64,000 nt of DNA from contig OZ316891.1 in the NCBI GenBank assembly GCA_973895155.1, forward strand, positions 30,318,001 to 30,382,000. The letters are read 5' to 3'. Of this stretch, positions 1 to 13,799 are shown in pieces. The position numbers were made by a program, and so were the translations under genes. How positions within the stretch are numbered: position 1 is the first letter of the stretch; every line of letters begins with the position of its first letter. Below the pieces are notes generated by a model. That model was not told the DNA's origin. It was given only the letters and a program-made list of their open reading frames with translations, and searched no databases. The stretch comes from Marsupella aquatica. Its lineage: Eukaryota > Marchantiophyta.

Positions 1-3000
1 TTCAAGTTTGAGACACCCTATTGGACCCTACCAAGGAGATGCTAGGGAGTTGGAGAGGGACAAATGCTCGGCGTTTGTAGATAGGGACGATCCATCCCAT
101 CCCTGCAAAGGCAGATTGGGGGTATTATTGTTGGTCGGCCAGCCTGCATTGAATGCATCATATGCCTTTTGCACATGGAAGAGGAAAGGCATGATTGTAG
201 CGCTGACAAAGTGAGCTAGAATCCATCCACGGTCCAGCCCCTGCCCCACCCCAAACAAAAGGCACTGTACCCATCTTCTGCTCCTTTCATGGTGCCAGGT
301 TGGTAGCAGGCAGAGACCACTTTAGGGGACAGCCTGTGCGGTGCTGCTCGGCTGGAGAGAACTCGACATTGTTTGTACCTTCCTGTTTTTTGTTCTTCTG
401 GATTTAGGGGTGCTGTTTTTTCTGCTTTATTACTCGGTTGTTTTCTAAGTTCCACCGTTGATAGTCGTTTTGTTCGATTCAGTTTGTTTGCTTGTGATTT
501 CTCGCTTCAGTAAGTTTAACCTGTGATTCATGTGGCTCATCCGTCTTGTGGTTTAAAATGGAGAGCTCTTATTGTTAGAGCTCTTACGGGTCTACAGTTG
601 TGGGGCTGCCCTGTCACTTGGGCTCGGTTTCCCTAGTTTCCCTTTCAAAAAACATATTGGAGAGCTCGATTGCTTTACATGCACAGCAAGCTCATATTTT
701 ATTCACTTCTTACCTGGATTTATCTCTGTTGTGGTCCAGGTTCTGTACATGGAGACTATCCCTCCTATACGCTTTTAATGATCCTAAATCCTCCACCACC
801 ACACTCACCAGAACGCGACAGGACAGCACCTGGGTTTGACCTCGGTCCAAAGTCCATGGCATGCGACTTCAGAAACGATCAGCACTAAAGCGGCCGACCA
901 ACTTTCTGAGTGGATTGATCGAAACAAGTGCCTGGGAGCAAACAAGAGGAAAGATGGAAGGAGTAGCGTTGATTTCTGCCCAGTAGACATGCAGCACATG
1001 AGCCTCGAACCTTGATTGATGGACCCGTTGGGCTAAAGGCCCACAATTCCATTTTCTTGGCCAGAAACTTTGCGGACATGTTACACGAAATTGAATCTTC
1101 AAAAGCCCAGAATTTTGCCTTTTGGCCCCGCAATCCTTCTTCATTCTTGTATCACTCTCAAATCACAATGTAGCAACAATCTGATCACCCCACGTGGTGG
1201 ACGACCGCTATAGTCTCTGGGGTCTACATTCTCTCAAGAAACATATTTATCCAAGGTAAAAACAAATAAATCTGATCACCCAAATTCTCCCTACTTTCCC
1301 TCTCAGAATCCAAGCACACCGCATTGAGGGTATATATGATTGAGATTATGTATGCAAGATTCTTGCTGCATTATATAACGTCATCGTTGCGCCCTTTTCC
1401 TGTATGATTCTGAAACCAACAATGCACCAACGATCTGATCACCCAAATTGCCCACTTTCTCTCCCAGAACAGTATCACAATTTTTCTATACAAGATTCCT
1501 GTTGCAATTAATAGAGAAAGCCACCATGGTGACCTTTTCTCTGCCAGATCATATGGTAACGACGCTTCCAACACTACAAGTGCTCTCGGCGGGAAAAACT
1601 CGAGCTCAGATGAATACGTCGGTGATGGTTCCTGCTAGCAGCTGGAACCTCCAGCTATTAGGTTTGGGAGTTACGACTCGGTTGAGTATTCTCTAGTTTT
1701 TTGGGTTTGGTAACTTACAATAGGTTACTCTTACATAGCCTACATCATCAGCTAGGTCCAGGGCCAAATCCATGCAATCTGGAACCTTGCAGCCACTTGC
1801 GTTATGTGAACTCTTTTAGAACGCAATCCCAACAGAACCAGACTCACTAAACTCCTCAAAGTATGTCTACTGTACAAGTGATTAATTTATTTTGTTCTCT
1901 TCATGCTCTCATCATACAGAACATTCGTCCCTGAATTTTCTGTAAATTCTCCTGCTGTAACAACCGGGAACATGAAAAAAGCTGATCAGTAGGGTACAAA
2001 GTCATGCATAATTCCATAATTCCATAAATGAGACATCAGAAGATCAGGTAATGAAACTGATGTTAAAATTCTCACTGGAGTGAGCATTTGATTTGAAATA
2101 TAGTTGGGATCAAATCAACTCCCTAATGCTACAAATGTATGCTGGATAAAACAAGCTGTACTTGTTGCGAATATTGCAGTTGAGTTAATGAGCTCCGAAA
2201 CATTTCATCAGTAAAATGGCCAACATAGAGCTCGTTCGATGTGGGACCTGACTACCTGTGGCTCTTGGGCTTTTTGTTCTTCAGCCTTCTGGGTTCGGTT
2301 TGCTCCTCTGTTTTCCCTCTTTATTGGGTTTCTTCCCTTTGGGATCTTGCCTCCCGGTGCACTTTCTGTTCTATGGCAGTGATATATACGTTTCTAGAGA
2401 GGAGGCAGTGATTCAGTAGTGAAGCTCGCGAGGTGGGGCCGTGCTTCCCAAAGTCTAATGTGAAACATAACGTAGCTTCGAAAACTGCGCGACCTAGAGG
2501 AGTCTAGCAGTGTCAATTTAAGAAGTTGAAAGTACTGTTGGAAACGGCAACGTGACCAGTGACTTCGCACTACAGTACTTGTGACCAAACAAACACACTC
2601 ACGATCGATTCCAAAAGAAAGAATCACCGAAGCGAATGAGACATTGAGGTAATCCTATTCCACCGATCCTGCAAAGCTGTAACGTTACAACTTACAAGGA
2701 TAGCGATGCTCACTCATTTGCCATAGAATAGTGTAGGAATTCGGACAGGTAACGTCTCCTTTCTCCCATCATTGCCCTAACCTACGGCCTTCGTCCAACT
2801 CAACAAAAAACAAGCCAAAAAGTGCTTTTGTCCGGATCAGAAGTGAACAGAACCAAGTTACTAAAAAGTGCCAATACAATAAAATCAAGTAAGACCAAAA
2901 GAGGTCCAGAGAGAACAAACACCAACGAAACTCAGAAGAAGAAGACAAATGCAAACCCCAAAATCCTAGAAAGAAGATCCGTTTTGCATTCCGTTCAGAA

Positions 3001-4960
3001 AGAAAGACACTCGTGAGTGCCCTGCAAGGCCGGCCCACAAACTGAGGTCCCAACTGCAACAGTAAGTTCTTCTCGTCTCATCTCATCCTGCAGAGGGGAT
3101 TGGGCTTCGTTTTTTAGCATGAAAGTAGCTCAACTTGGTGGAGGAGCTTCTGTGTAAAGTGTCCTGCACGCAGATCAAGGACACACAGACACTCAAATAA
3201 AATACAATAAAACCAAAAGATACACACAATAAAACAAAACAAAACAAAACCAAACCAAAGGATACACTCAGGCAAGTCTTTGGTCATCCTTGGGACTCAA
3301 ACAGTAACGCTTTGTTCCCTTTCTATCATTGCCTTCGTGGGGAGGGAATTGGTAGTGGTCCATGAACACTCGCCTTCCCTTTCCACCCGTGCTTCATAAA
3401 TATCAAGGGTGGGTTGCTGCTGTATATGCCTGCTGAGTGCTGATCTGCTGCCTTCGGTGGGGACAGCCTTATAAATTATGCTGCCGAGTATGTTACAGTC
3501 GATTTCTGTTTGGTCCATACCGGACGAAAAGGTCCAGAGAGAGAGAGAGTCTTGCAGTCTTCGTCGATTTGGTCCCTATCGTATCGAAAAAAACCAGAGA
3601 CTCCCACAGTTTTTCTGTCTACACACGGGTTTGTAGTTTATGCTTGACATGAAATAAATGGAATAGTCCATGTCGCTCCACTTTCTTACTTTTCAGGGAG
3701 ATTTTTGACTGATTATAATGCAGCGTATCAACAGGTCCTGAGGAGTGGCAATGATGATTTTAAGGGACTTTTTACTAACTACAGTGCTTGGGTATCACCA
3801 GCTAAGGAGGAGTGATAATGATGGTTTAAAACCTCCACTGACCCAAAGACAAAATAATCCCCTTTATACTTTTCTAAAGAAGATTTTTTTAAATTTATTA
3901 TGTGGTTCTGGGATGGCCAGAACGGGAGGAGTGATAGTGGTGATTTCAGGAAAATGTTGTCTGGATAGATGGATATCAACTTTTTGCCACAAAGGGAAAG
4001 AAACGCAGAGAAGGAAAAGGTCTAGACCAACAACTAAGGGCAAAGGCTAGGCAATCAAATTTCTAACTACTCCCAGAGGATCCGATCAGAGTTGGGACAC
4101 AGCTTCCATGGGATTCCTACCCCAAACGAATTTCTAAGATCTAGACTGGGATGTATAAAAAATTGCTATTTAAACTAGGATAGTATGGTTTGAGAGTAAA
4201 CACTGCACGAGTTGAAACAAGGAGCATTTTGGGATACCATTCAAGTTCCAGGGTTTTGGATGGAGATGCTGTCTAAGCAATGACTACCCAAAGTATACCA
4301 GGAGGAAGTAGATTAATATATATCACACTGTCAAAGAACAAAAAGCACCAAGCCGGGATCCCAAAGCCAAGAGACTCATTGAAAGGGAGAAAATGAGGGG
4401 AAAACCCAGGGAAACCAAATACACAAAATAGTATTTCCATGAAGGTACACAACACTAGGTCCTACGTTTTCTAGAGAAGCTAGTGGAAACTTTGTTTCAT
4501 CATTATGCCAACATTTTTTTTTCTTCCGTTTATAGTCAAGTATTTGTTGGGACCAAGAATGAAGAAAATGTCCACACCTCTATCATGATGAATCGAAAAT
4601 TGAAGTCAATAGCTCAAATGCAATTCTCTAGCCTATGCAAGATGCTCCAATGATTGTTGCATGCATGTTTGGGTTTCATCTTTCCAACTTCCTTGACTTG
4701 TCACCCTAAAAATTTTGGGAAGGGGGGGGTGGGGTGTTTATTTTTGATATAGTACATTCCAGTTTTGTAAAGAAAATAATCCATGATAATTCACGATATT
4801 AATCACTTATTTTAGTTTATAAAAAGGATCCACAAAATACATAAATTAGAGAACAGTGTACAAATTTAACTTCATGATCTTATTTTCTTTCATACTTTAA
4901 ATTTTTTTGATAATTTTGATCAAAAATACTTATTTTGAATTGCAAATTGTTACTCCAGTT
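1..4960. other. Gene-free AT-rich stretch
   Basis: I see no exon I can support in about 5 kb. Open frames are under 110 codons, and none shows a recognisable motif or flanking splice sites. An A-rich microsatellite of AAAAC units lies at about 3230-3258. A weak pair of tRNA-promoter-like boxes lies at 1001-1035 on the minus strand. The rest looks like intergenic sequence. Confidence 0.6.
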
Positions 4961-5146
4961 TTTTGTAACCATGTGAGGCTTTTAAGGATAGCCTCGGGTT
5001 AGTAAGACTTGTACATATAGCTGTATGTAAGCTTACGAAGCCCCCAACTTACAAGACCGGCTTGTAACCATAGCCTTAGGTAAGCTTACAAGGCCAATCA
5101 TTCTCACCGATGACCCTCAGGGTTTTGTGAGGGCATTCGGAGCTCC

Positions 5147-5200
5147 TTTAGGGTTTAGGGTTTAGGGTTTAACCCTAAACCCTAAACCTAAACCCTAAAC
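5147..5200. repeat. Interstitial telomeric repeat, inverted (head-to-head)
   Basis: About three TTTAGGG units run rightwards and meet CCCTAAA units at about 5170, so the G-rich strands point at each other. TTTAGGG is the common plant telomere unit. The right arm has one shortened unit (CCTAAA). The sequence to the left (4970-5105) contains an imperfect duplication built on TTGTAACCAT and AAGCTTAC. The array is short, about 54 bp. Confidence 0.9.
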
Positions 5201-5209
5201 TCCTTAAGC

Positions 5210-7180
5210 CCAATAAAAGGTTGTGCCTCCATTCACTTGTGGAACTGTGAAACTATCATTACCTCACCGAAGCTCACACTACTCTGTTGGTCTGAGAGCA
5301 GGGTGTACAGAATAACAGAGGACCGCATGTTCCTTTCTAGTTGATCTGAAGAAGAGGGTGAAGAATCAGAGTGCTCCTTAATTATTGGTCTGAAAGTACA
5401 GTATACAAAATGAGAGAGTGGGGCATGCTCCCTTCCTTGTTAATACGATAGTAGAGTGAGTGTACATAATTACAGAACACAACATTTTCCCTCCGTCGTC
5501 AGACTTGTCTGTTGACGAAAGGAAGTATATGTCATTACCGTGTACCGCGTATTCCTTCATTTATTAGCACACGAAGAATCACATGCCTGTCCAAAATTTG
5601 GAGCGTTCCAGGTATCGAGTGAGTTCCTCAACCAAATTTTCGTGTGGTAACGCATTAGCTCATCCGTTTCGTTTCTTTGGGCAAGGCAGCATGAAGCCTT
5701 TTCAGGTTAAACGCTATATGCCTCATTCATTCTCTTGACTACAGCTCTAAGCTTCACTTCTTAAAAACAGTGCTCTCGGGTAGGTAGGACAATCTTTCCA
5801 GGGAAATTTTAAAAATACAGCCGAAAGTACTTTCATGGAACCTTCTTTTCAACAACAATTATACAATCTTCACTTACACGAGTCTCCCTCGTCTTGCGTA
5901 ATACCATTAAAATAAGAAGTTTCTCAAAGCGACTTCCCGTAACCATTGACCCAAGTGTCTTGCAGACATCATCCTTGTGGAACTGTCTGGAGCTTCAAGA
6001 CCACCATCATACTTGTCGAGTACAAATGTTACTAACCTCCAATTACGAGGGTGTATTGGTCTAGAACAAACACCTGTCATTTTAAGACAGCCTTAACACA
6101 AAACTGGTGGCAGTCCATCACAGTTTGCCCCACTTCAAAGCTGCAAGAGTCGAAGCATGATAGGAAGAAGACTTTTTCCCAGGAGTTACATCATTAACTC
6201 CTGTTAGTTGCTTCCACATTGCAGAAAACTGTGAGCAACTACTCCATAATGGACGTACTTGCAACATAAGACCTCAACAAAAGTTAAATTTAGAGTTTAA
6301 GAGACGATCCAAGAACCTCCATTCGACAAAATAAAAGGACGGCCCAACCTTCTGGAGCACATAAATGTAAATAACTGACTTCCAAACGTAAAGAACTGGA
6401 AATATTTCCGAGTAGAGAATCAGACGCTTCAGAAATAAAGTTCTGAAAGAGATTAGCTGTGAAATACAGAACCGTCTTCCAGGCATCTTCCCACTTTGGT
6501 CCACCACTTGTCACGTTGCTGGCAATGTCTGAAGAATAAACATCTCATTCCACACTAAATCTTGTCTGGATTCAATATGTTAGCCTTATAACAACAGGTA
6601 CAAACGGTAAACAATGTTGTGATAATTAAAAAATAGATTATAATACAAGTCTCCTCGCGACATCCATTCTACAACATCCGCAATCAACCAGTTTAAACTC
6701 ATCTTAACCTAAAGGTAGCAGTTCTGGCTTGCCTACAGCCACACGAAAAGAATCACTTCCGGGAGTCACCTACATCTAAGGTACTTTGAAAACACATATA
6801 AGCCCCCACTGGCAGGGTATAATCACCTGAGTAATCACTGCAGGCCTTCTCTAGGTCCAAAGCCAGACTTCAACATGTAGCAATCTTGTGATCAGAGTCA
6901 CACGATATTCTGGGCAATCCAGTCCAAGCCGTCTCTTAATCTGTGACCAGCATGGGACTGATAAGTCACTACAGGGTGAGGACAAATCCAGATGAGGGAA
7001 TGGTACATGTATATGTACCATTCCACTATCTAGTCTTGGATTGCTAATTAAATGAAACCAGATGTCGGTGACACTCTGTGCTCCATTATGGAAGTCCATT
7101 ATAAAGTGCAGAGAGAGTAAACAATAATAATTGAACCACAACTACATACAGAGTAGGCATTTTCAGCGATGGAATTAAAA
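5210..7180. other. Gene-free stretch downstream of the clathrin-adaptor gene
   Basis: No supported coding exon. The right end (about 7000-7180) should hold the 3' UTR and poly(A) region of the minus-strand clathrin-assembly gene. The remainder has only short frames without recognisable domains. Confidence 0.6.
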
Positions 7181-10100
7181 TTAGAGGTAACCTGGGTTTC
7201 CGAAGGGATTTCCAAATGGATTGTTTGGTTGCTGTGGCTGGCCAGGAACACCTGGCGGAAGAGCTTGAGGATATTGAGGAACGCCAGGAGGAGGCCCAAA
7301 AGGGGTGGCAAATGGATTAGCAACAGGAGGGCCAGCATACGGTGGTTGCATCATCATTTGCTGTTGCGTCATATGTGCCATCTGGACATTGGGTGGAGGT
7401 GCTACCCTGTGAGAAGCCATGAATGGGTCATGATGGACAAAGCCACCATCAAAAGGATTGGGTGCCCCTACTGGGAGAGAGTTATAGCTATTGGGAGCCT
7501 GCCCATATGTTGTGGGACGCCGTGTCATGCCATCATCGTAAAGAGCATCAAGCAAAAGATTATCCCATCCACCAGCCTGCAAAACAGTCTCGATTCTCAG
7601 AACAAACAACTTCCAAATCTCTAAGTGAATTAAGCAACACGGTCCGATGGTATAACATATCCAGATATGTTGTTTCCAACCAGCTACACCCCCCTGTTAC
7701 TGACAGACCTAGGTTGACCTCTTCTCCTGCAATAAACAGATTCTGCAATACTAAATTGTACCTACTTCAAGCCGAAGTGAATCATAATGCTGTAAGTTAG
7801 CTTGTGCGTTGGAATTGGAGCCGTGTAGTAAACAACACTCTACGGCATTCACCAGAGAACTTCTATGGAAACCTCGATCAATAAGATAGTGAGGAAAGTG
7901 TATTAACAACGTAAATGAGGTAGCGTCATGTCATACCAGTTTGCTGCCGGCAGCAGTGCTGCCATTGCTGCTTGGGGTTGTGACGAGAGCAAGTTCCCAG
8001 CCGGTAGCGCTTCCGTCAAAGCCACCATTTGTACCATGTGAGCCTCCAGTTCCATTTGTAGATGGGCCTGAACGGTTACAAAACGTCTTACTCTCAGATG
8101 CAAGTTACTTCCAGCTCAAGATGAGGCTAGTCCGTAAGAGATGGGAAAAGCATGAGAATTCTTCCTTTCCACAAAAAAATGTTTCATCCTCAGTGGGAAG
8201 ATATAAAGTACAAGTATTCCTCTAGCTACCTGCAGGAACAATAGCCAGAGCCAGCGCATTCTGGTCTTCGAGATGACTGGGACTTGGTAGCGCGTCACCT
8301 AAGCCCTGCAGTAAAGACAGTTCAATCGTAATTATCTGATTTGACATGCAACAACTTTGACTATCGAAAAGGTGTTCCCGGAAAAAACGAAGTGGATGGT
8401 TCAGGATAATCATGGTCAGAAAATACATACCAGGAGATCAGTTTCAACCTCTGGTGGTGGAGGTGGAGGTAGAACCTCCTTTGCTACCGGTTCTGGTGCA
8501 GCTCGAGGCGATGCATCCTGTTGCTCCGGTTCTTCAAATTCAGGCGTAGGAGAAACAGGTCGTATACGTGTCGGCTCTGGATAATACTCCTGTGGCAAAC
8601 AACATATTGATATGAAACCAATGTGCTCTCCATGGAAGCAATCAATATAATAACTACGAAGACAAACATGATCTATCTTCTTAAGGATACTTGAATGAAC
8701 CCAGAGATCATATGCAGAAACTATGATCAATAGTGTAGAGGCACGTCAAGGTGAAAACACAGTTGTGAATCAGCCATGACGAGTCCCATTTAGAAAAACA
8801 TATTGGGCCTTATTCTCCTGATTTGCAATCAAGAGTTTTAGACGATCAGCTTGACCATGCACTGCAGTGATAATATGTCACCACTGACTTGATCAGATAT
8901 GGACAAGTCCGGGGCACACCATTATACAATACTGTACAATGTCGTTCTGCCACCAGTCTCTGCAATTACAATGGTAATCACAAAACCATAGCTCATCCGG
9001 GAAGCTCTTCACAACTGGCCCAGATCAAGTTGGCCGTGTCTTCCCTAAGCGGACAAGAGATCTTAAATTAACAGAGTTGCGACCTACAATTGCCTTAATG
9101 GGGCCATCGGACACTCGTGGAGCCTCCTTCACATACTGCTCCATGGTGGAAAGGAATGACTGTGGAGGCTGCAATACAGGCAAAGTAAGAGTCAACATTC
9201 TTTCTCGCAGCCGGTTGATTTTGATTTGCCTACACACTTTTCTTGACAAAAGTGGGACAGAACAATCTCCATAAGCCGTCATCAGTTGCTAGATTAACAA
9301 TTATGGACAACATTACCACCTGATGCTGAATTTCAAAACGATTTCCATGCTCTTTTCACGATAATGTGCAAGGAGGGGTAATGAATTGGGAAAATAACTT
9401 TTACGGGGACCTTGGAAGCAATCCATACATTTACAACTGAGTAATAAAAAGAATATTACTGAAGTATTGACAACCAGAAACTGCAACGTTGTACTTACTG
9501 TTCATCCTAGGTACTTCGAAAAAACGACCTCAATGGATGCTAGATGCCAAACGGAGTCTAAATGTTCTGTCCAAAGATTAGGTTTGAGAAGAGAAAAGTA
9601 ACTCCCCTACCTGCTCAAGAGTTGGAAACTGGAAGCTGCGAGCTAACTCAAGGGTCTTGCAGACCTCATAAAATTCAGATAGTCTTTCAGCCTGTCAGAA
9701 GGGCCAAAACACCATCATTGATTTTGTTCACAATTTGTCATCTCTCCAAGATCATAAAGCAGGATGGATCCTGTTTAGCACCGTTACCAAGCTCCTCGAC
9801 TTGGTCATGCACTACACGGCTATATTGATTTATTGCTCTACTGCTATCACACTGAAGAGACCACGACAGTCACTTGACCAGCGTAGCACCCAAGATGGAG
9901 ATGCAGACAAATCCTCAGTTTCTGACGATGGAACGCACCTGTTGCCCTGCTTTCTTGTAGATATCCAAAGCTTTAATTGCATCATGACGTTGCATCTCAA
10001 AAAACTGCGGTCCAAAATTCATTATCAGAGCACTTCAAGACGGTGGCCCACATGTGGGCAAGAACAGGCATAATTCATTTTCACCCCAGGCAAGAGATCA

Positions 10101-12494
10101 AGAGAATAAAATGACAACCTTATCCACCAAATTGATGATGCCATCGTTTATTGCACGGTAAAGCTTGAAACTCTCCTTCAGGACCTGTACAATTTAGCAA
10201 AACGAGTCATCATAATGACGTTGCGATCACTCTTGACCCACCCTAATCAAGCGTTCATCGGTAAAAACAGAGGCCAAAACAAGGTTCACGTAGGAGAAGA
10301 TTTGAAAGAATTGGCAGCACCTACCAATCCTAATGCAGCTTGAATACAGTAATTGCCGACAGCTGCTCCTTCAGGCTGTAGACAATTGCGATGTTAGCAG
10401 ACTAAGAAAACACACCGCAAATATTCACTAACACAATTCAGACGAAAAGCGTCTCAATGGGAGTAGGACGCAACTCCAAGCAATGATGGAAGGCAAACTT
10501 GAGTATCCCTAACAAACAGCTTGAAGTCATAAGAATACAGCCGAGGTTTGGTGTAAGGGATTAAAGCGCAAAAATGTTCCCACCTGACAATCCATGAGGC
10601 GACGCAACAATTGCTGTAAGGCAGGAAGATGCTCCAACAATTCGAGGGTATCCAGTTCTCTTGTCCTACTATGCCCCTGTCATGCCAAATTTTAAATTAA
10701 CCTAATATGAAAGTCGCAATTATGGACAGTAGCTTGATGCATGCAGAACATGAAGTGTGGTCAGGTGTTTAAACTTACCGATGAACGCTCTGTCTCCACA
10801 TCGTATTTCAGTACACGAAACGACTCCAGACGCTCCTCCAGAAACAGCGCATAAGTCCGGACCCACGCAGAGTAGTCCCAAGCTGGATGCAAGAACAGTT
10901 TAAAAAATGAAATTCAACTCGAGAACGATAAGATTACACAAAATCATCCTCAACCAGAACAAAAGAAACGTTGTTTACCATTTGGACTCGAATCATCCTT
11001 GAAGTTAGACATATTCAGAAGATGACCCCTGCTGCGAGAATAATTGATCAGTTCCTCGCGAAAAGTGGGATCTCCTTCCCTTAAGGTGCGGTGAATTACC
11101 ATCATTGACTTTAGCGCGACCTGAAGAGGGCAACCATGACCAAGACGACATTAGGTTAATAGCACTGATCAAGCAAAAAGGTTCAGTGAAAATTCCGTAT
11201 TCGGAACTGGGCGTACAGTCCATCAAACCACAAATCTACCGGGTACCGTGGTCAACGGTAGCACTCAGACAAACAGCTCGCTGACTGAGTTCAGAAAGGA
11301 GTGGTGCACAAGCCTTTTCCCATCTTTCTGCAGTGCTCTGCGCTTTTTTGTTACTGACCAGGAGAATCGGCAAAAAGCAAAACATAATGACTGGAGGTTG
11401 AACCCTCCGAAATCTATTAGGAACTCGTCTAGCCAACTTCGGAATTGCCATTTCATGCGATTCCCAATCGAGCCCAGCTGCTGATCTTGAGACCACAACT
11501 CGTGAATATCCACCAATTCATCATTCCAGAATGCTAAACAGGCTAAGAGAAGGCGAGAGGGGGCTTGGCATAGCTTACAGTCCAATTATGAGTTTTCGCT
11601 ATCCGCCTGGCCAGGGCGTGTATGCAGTACGCAACATCTGCACGGGGTCTTGATGCTGCTGTAGCCGCAAATATGGCTGTTGTAGATGCAAACAACACAA
11701 GCATTAGAATTTCGATATCTCCTGATTCATTACTGGGATCTACAATCCTGAAAAAATCTATACTCCAGTAGATCTAATATTGGAGGGGGAGGGGGGTCGG
11801 TCAGAAATGCCGGACTCCACGATCAAACTTCGACGAGCAGAATAACCCGCGAGGTGTGTTGCCCCGATCGTCAACTTCTTCTAAAAACCTGATCGACATA
11901 GTGTTATGCGCCGTGAAACCTTCTAGCCAAAACGATCTGAACTTCCGAGGTGTGGCCAAATAATGCATGTGTGGACATATTGAGGCAAGAATCATCCATG
12001 TAAATCAGATCCCGTGCTGAATCGGATCCACCGACAACGGATAAGTCGCCATACTCACTTCGGACATGTTTTTCTTTTGGAGGGCATTCGACATGATTTG
12101 TTGCCTTAACGACAGCAATGTCCAAATCCTGCCACAGCGAGGGCTCATATTAGGAGATAATCGTCTTGTGCAACGAATGTTTGCACTCGACGAACTACGA
12201 AAAATCGGTAAAATCAGCCCGACAGTGTGTATTCCTTCACATCTGGCCTTTCTGTACAGCTCAACTTACATGTACAAGGACAATCTCCCAACACTCAAAA
12301 CACTTTCATTCCAGAAACTCAGACAAATGGATACTCTGACGAAAACTACCGGCATAACCAAAACCCTAAGACGGAAGAAAGCAGGCATTTCGAACCTTAT
12401 AGTCGCTGTTAACTTTCGCCAATCCAACTTTCGTGGAGTCCTTAATCGCTCCGAGTGCTTTCCTGAGGCTCTGCTGCGTCGATCCCCCTGCCAT
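7181..12494 (-). CDS. ANTH-domain clathrin assembly protein (PICALM/AP180 type), 15 exons
   Basis: Adaptor that binds phosphoinositides at the plasma membrane or trans-Golgi and recruits clathrin and cargo during vesicle budding. Exons by descending coordinate: 12494-12396, 12128-12059, 11676-11579, 11120-10979, 10882-10779, 10676-10584, 10375-10325, 10184-10119, 10004-9939, 9691-9611, 9168-9088, 8589-8431, 8305-8230, 8067-7937, 7576-7181. All introns are GT-AG and all phases agree, giving 570 aa. The ANTH domain spans about residues 1-290. It begins [20 protein letters not shown] and carries the phosphoinositide motif K-x9-K-x-K-H (K41, K51, K53, H54). A Pro/Glu-rich linker (about 318-370) precedes a clathrin/AP2-type tail with GWELALVT and DALYDD segments, four NPF motifs (479, 526, 558, 562) and one DPF (489). 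Length matches the Arabidopsis PICALM1-like group (At2g01600 type, from memory). The gene is complete with no disruption. Confidence 0.96.
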
Positions 12495-13440
12495 GCCGAC
12501 CTACACGGTCCACAAGAAGGGACAGCAGTCACTCTTCCTTCGGAACCTCGTCCGTCTGCGATCCTTGCCGGATCACCAAGCCCGCGCTGGCATCTCTACG
12601 GTTCGACTCCCATCATCGCTACAAACCCTAACACCACCATGTTCCTGTCAATCGAACCCAATATTCCGCTTCGAATCGCTCGCTCGCTCGCTCGCTCGAT
12701 CGATCGATTGACCGATCCAAAAACTCTCCACCCGATCGACTTCTCCGCCTACCTGCCTCCACCTACCAAATCGATCGAGAGCTCTCCGATTCACTCCACC
12801 ACAACTCCTTTCCCCTGCTACTCCCTTATCGATTGCCTGCTCACCTGTTTCTCCGTCTCTCTCTCTCTCTCTCTCTCTTCGTTCAACCTCCAACCCCCGG
12901 ATTTCGACTAGGTACTCCCTTCAGATCTACCGCGCGAGGACAATCCAGTCCGTGCCTTCGCCCGACCGACGACCACTCGTTCCCTGCCTGCCTACCTTTC
13001 CACCAGAAGGAAGAAGCGTGCGAAATCGCAGCATCCTTCGATTCCCCCCCCCCCGACCAAAACGAAGCCAAACCTCGAGACCCCTCTCTCTCTCTCTCGC
13101 TATCTCTCTCTGTGTCGACTTCGACTCGAGAGTCGAAGAGCGGGGCTGGGGCCACAAGGAGGAAAAGAGCCGGAGGAACGGAGCCGGAGCCACAAGGGGG
13201 GCAGGGGCGGGGCCAGGAGGGGCCGGCGGGGCTGACTGCCGGGCGTCGTTCTGCTCTGTCATTTCCAGCGCACGGACTTCCGACGTGGCGTCATGTGCTT
13301 GGTGGATGTAGACTAATTGAAAAAAAAGGCGTGTCAGGTTGGCCCAATCAGTGGGGTTCCCCTCTAGTGGAGGCTCTTCATATCCCCGGCCCCCGTCGTC
13401 CAGGGCCTTGGCTGCTTGATGACGGAGTGAGTTCAATTCA
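12495..13440 (-). promoter_or_regulatory. 5' UTR/promoter region of the clathrin-adaptor gene, GA/CT-rich
   Basis: Directly upstream of the start codon at 12494, this stretch holds simple-sequence tracts: CTCG units at about 12671-12711, a CT run at about 12855-12878, another at about 13083-13115, and a G-rich tract at 13140-13240. CT/GA runs are common in plant 5' UTRs and promoters. No TATA box or mapped start site can be assigned by eye. Long open frames here on both strands are low-complexity artefacts. Confidence 0.45.
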
Positions 13441-13693
13441 GTTGCCTTGACCACTGACCGGCCCCCTGTAAGGTACCGGGTGGATTCGAAGATTCTTCCA
13501 TTATGTGCCGTGGATCTGCCCCATCGGAGAAATTCAGGACGAAAGACAACTTCGAGGCTCATAATGAGTCTCCTGTACCTTTTCACCACCCGTTGCCCGC
13601 ATCTTCTTCTCCTCGTTCATATTTTTTCTAAGTGTAAATAGAAGGTGAATGATCCCCACTTTTGGGTGGGGTGATTGACAAAAGTCGCACATT

Positions 13694-13764
13694 GCCACTA
13701 GCAGGATTCGAACCGGGAACCTGCCCCGTGCCAGTGAGCTCCCTCGACCACGAGGACTAGGGGC
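13694..13764 (-). repeat. tRNA-like sequence, probable SINE head or tRNA pseudogene
   Basis: Read on the minus strand, a 71-nt stretch begins GCCCCTA and ends TAGTGGC; six of the seven acceptor pairs match. A perfect pol III B box, GGTTCGAATCC, lies at 13704-13714, and an A-box-like TGGTCGAGGGAG lies upstream. The D-arm pairs (CCTC/GAGG). The anticodon stem and T-stem contain mismatches, so a functional tRNA is unlikely. The following 250 bp (down to about 13440) could be a SINE body, but I cannot define its end. Confidence 0.55.
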
Positions 13765-13799
13765 AGCTAGTATCCAAAACGACTCACCCCAGGTATTTA

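Noticed and set aside
1001-1035. A-box and B-box like motifs (TAGCCCAACGGG, GGTTCGAGGCT) on the minus strand
   Set aside because: The boxes are only about 12 bp apart, much closer than in tRNA or SINE promoters, and no cloverleaf can be drawn. At best a deleted SINE remnant.
12066-12911. 281-codon open frame on the plus strand
   Set aside because: It is antisense to exons 1 and 2 and the 5' region of the clathrin-adaptor gene, and its later part is CTCG and CT simple repeat.
12927-13589. 220-codon open frame on the minus strand upstream of the clathrin-adaptor gene
   Set aside because: Composition is driven by GA/CT runs and a G-rich tract, and the distal part overlaps the SINE-like repeat. 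No domain or splice signal supports it.
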